Shown: piece by piece, positions 62,492 through 64,000 of the stretch
Layout: every line of letters starts with the position of its first letter
Numbering within the stretch: position 1 is the stretch's first letter
Source: Brevibacterium sp.
Lineage (GTDB): Bacteria > Actinomycetota > Actinomycetes > Actinomycetales > Brevibacteriaceae
Direction of reading: 5' to 3'
Length of the DNA stretch: 64,000 nt
Assembly (NCBI RefSeq): GCF_031179145.1
Contig: NZ_JAPSIB010000007.1
Coordinates: 1 to 64,000 of the forward strand
Translations under genes and position numbers: made by a program
The notes under the pieces: generated by a model
The model's input: the letters and a program-made list of their open reading frames with translations, nothing else
Database searches by the model: none
What the model was told of the DNA's origin: nothing

Positions 62492-63367
62492 ATGCGCATC
62501 CTGCTCATCTGCCCGGATTCCCCTCCCGACGCCCCTCTCTCCCTGCAGTCCCTCGACTATCTGGGTCATCAGATCGAGTCGTTGAGCATCGATCGGCTGC
62601 GAGCCGCCGGCACAACCCCGGGTTCCACGAGCGCCACCAGCGCCACGAGCCGGGCACCGGCCACCGTCGCCACCCCCGCCGCGACCATCCCCGAGGCCGA
62701 TGTCGTCGTGGCCGACGCCAGCGTCGACCTGTCCCTGGCGCCCCTCATCGCCTCCGTCCTCTCCGCCGCCGAGATCGATCTGCCGGTCATCGTCGTCCTC
62801 GGCGAGGGCGGGCTGGCCGCCGCCTCGGCGAAATGGACCGTCAGCGACATCGTCCTCTCCACAGCCGGGCCCGGCGAGGTCGAAGCCCGCCTGCGCCTGG
62901 CCCGCGACCGACACCTCGCACGTGCCGCTGGCGGCCATGCGCCGGCCGGAGCGCTGCCCGGCGCCGGCAGCGCGCAGCACTCCGGGCTCCCCTGGTCCGC
63001 GGACTTCCCCTCCGGTGACCAGGACCCTGCCGTCGTCGTCATCGGAACCCTGCGCATCGACGAGACGGCGTTCACCGCCGACCTCGGCGGGCGCAGCCTC
63101 GACCTCACGTATCGCGAGTTCGCCCTGCTGAAGTTCTTCGCCTCCCACCCAGAACGGGTCTTCACCCGCGACGAGATCCTGCTCAGCGTCTGGGGTGACG
63201 ACTACTACGGCGGTACGCGCACCGTCGATGTGCATGTGCGCCGCCTGCGTGCCAAACTCGGCAAAGACCTGGAGAACGCCATCCACACCGTGCGCAACGT
63301 CGGCTATCGCTTCAGCCCCGACGCCGCCATCGAGTCGGACGAAGACTCCGACACCGAGGAGAACTGA
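62492..63367 (+). CDS. glnR: GlnR-type orphan response regulator (OmpR family)
   Basis: 291 residues. The atypical receiver domain contains ADVVVADASVDLSLAPLI and VLGEGGLAAASAKWTVSDIV, similar to Streptomyces GlnR, and lacks a full phosphorylation pocket. An Ala/Thr/Ser-rich insert lies at about 40-66. The C-terminal winged helix is clear (LDLTYREFALLKFFASHPER, WGDDYYGGTRTVDVHVRRL, VRNVGYRF). GlnR controls nitrogen genes without a paired kinase. Its ATG has GGAGGGG upstream. It overlaps mshD by 3 bases, the same neighbour as in Streptomyces and mycobacteria. Confidence 0.9.
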   Translation: MRILLICPDSPPDAPLSLQSLDYLGHQIESLSIDRLRAAGTTPGSTSATSATSRAPATVATPAATIPEADVVVADASVDLSLAPLIASVLSAAEIDLPVIVVLGEGGLAAASAKWTVSDIVLSTAGPGEVEARLRLARDRHLARAAGGHAPAGALPGAGSAQHSGLPWSADFPSGDQDPAVVVIGTLRIDETAFTADLGGRSLDLTYREFALLKFFASHPERVFTRDEILLSVWGDDYYGGTRTVDVHVRRLRAKLGKDLENAIHTVRNVGYRFSPDAAIESDEDSDTEEN

Positions 63368-64000
63368 TGAGAATCGCAGCCACCGGTGCCGTGACCGGAA
63401 CCCGGATCGAACCTCTCGCCGAGGTGGAGCTCGAGTTCCTCGACCGCGCGACGACAGTCGATGGATCCCCCGCGATCTCCGGAGGGCTGCTGGCCATCGC
63501 CGCCGGAGACGATGACGCCCACGATGCGCAGACCGCGTCCAGCGTGTGGCGCGTATACGAGAACGACGAGGCCGACAGTCGTGAGAGGCTCGTCGGATAC
63601 GGCATCCGGGCGCTGCAGGGCGAGCGACATGCCGCCGAGTTCGTCGTCGACCCCGACCGCCGTCGCCTCGGGGTCGGAGAGGCTCTGCTGTCGGAGATCC
63701 TCGCCGAGGAACCGGACTCCTGGTGCTGGTCGCACGGCGACCACCCCGGTGCGCGCAGGCTCGCCGCCATCCACGGCCTCGGACGCGACCGCGTCCTCTA
63801 CCAGATGCGCACCGACACCGATCTCGCATTGTCCGATCTGCCGGAGGTCTCCGCTCCCGAGGGCGTGACCATCCGCTCCTTCACCCCGGGTGACGAAGCG
63901 GGCTGGCTGCGGGTCAACAACGCCGCTTTCGACTGGCACCCGGAGCAGGGTGCGCAGACCTTGGACGACATCGCACGGATCGTGACCGCCGAGGACTTCG
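63367..64000 (+). CDS. mshD: Mycothiol synthase MshD, 5' part only
   Basis: The first 211 codons of MshD, which acetylates Cys-GlcN-Ins in the last step of mycothiol synthesis. The first GNAT domain includes FVVDPDRRRLGVGEALLSEI (acetyl-CoA loop). The second begins around residue 165, with the conserved VNNAAFDWHPEQG. The gene continues past the window end. Its ATG shares one base with the glnR stop (TGATG). Confidence 0.92.
   Translation, partial: MRIAATGAVTGTRIEPLAEVELEFLDRATTVDGSPAISGGLLAIAAGDDDAHDAQTASSVWRVYENDEADSRERLVGYGIRALQGERHAAEFVVDPDRRRLGVGEALLSEILAEEPDSWCWSHGDHPGARRLAAIHGLGRDRVLYQMRTDTDLALSDLPEVSAPEGVTIRSFTPGDEAGWLRVNNAAFDWHPEQGAQTLDDIARIVTAEDF

Noticed and set aside
1..64000. 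tRNA, rRNA or prophage genes
   Set aside because: No cloverleaf-type sequence, rRNA segment or phage structural gene was recognised in the window.

Overview
The window is a high-GC actinobacterial chromosome segment. Lineage markers are mycothiol genes (mshA, and mshD cut by the window end), CarD, the SenX3-RegX3 phosphate two-component pair, an orphan GlnR-type regulator, non-mevalonate isoprenoid genes (ispD, ispF), DUF222-HNH proteins and GTG starts with leaderless promoters. A Micrococcales genus such as Brevibacterium fits, but the genus is inferred and not proven from this sequence.

Positions 1-17.8 kb form an accessory island. It holds CRISPR array 1 (about 100 repeats, 155-6227, with a decayed trailer to about 6412), a complete type I-E cas operon on the + strand (cas3, cas8e, cse2, cas7e, cas5e, cas6e, cas1, cas2; 6671-15715) and CRISPR array 2 (16 repeats, 15774-16718). 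An IS3-type transposase remnant and a Phd/VapC toxin-antitoxin pair follow. Arrays and cas genes all point the same way. The two arrays use different hairpin stems that keep base pairing, with the same 3' repeat end.

Positions 17.9-32.4 kb are mainly core genome: an amino acid permease, lipoproteins, carD-ispD-ispF, senX3-regX3 facing phoU, an EamA transporter with a divergent LysR regulator, gpmA, a BASS transporter, and mshA followed by a YbjN-family gene. The mshA/ybjN/gpmA/senX3/regX3 grouping resembles the order known in mycobacteria, with other genes inserted. ispD appears to start at CTG inside the carD stop codon.

Positions 32.4-45 kb carry an alpha/beta hydrolase, DUF2516, azlCD with a divergent HTH-cupin regulator, a FUSC membrane protein, aminopeptidase N, an NlpC/P60 peptidase with a long structured leader, a luciferase-like oxidoreductase and a DUF222-HNH protein.

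Positions 45-55 kb hold the most unusual metabolic genes. One 677-codon gene joins an NCS2 purine permease to a nucleobase deaminase, with a divergent LysR regulator and strong palindromes between them. A co-directional set follows: PucR-type regulator, fold-type III PLP enzyme with an in-frame 33-bp tandem repeat, M19 dipeptidase, APC permease and universal stress protein.

Positions 54.9-64 kb contain a DUF2975/HTH pair, an FAD oxidoreductase, gabT, ygfZ, a nitrobindin-like gene with a 38-codon membrane ORF upstream, a lipoprotein, a membrane protein, glnR and the 5' part of mshD. No rRNA, tRNA or intact prophage was recognised.
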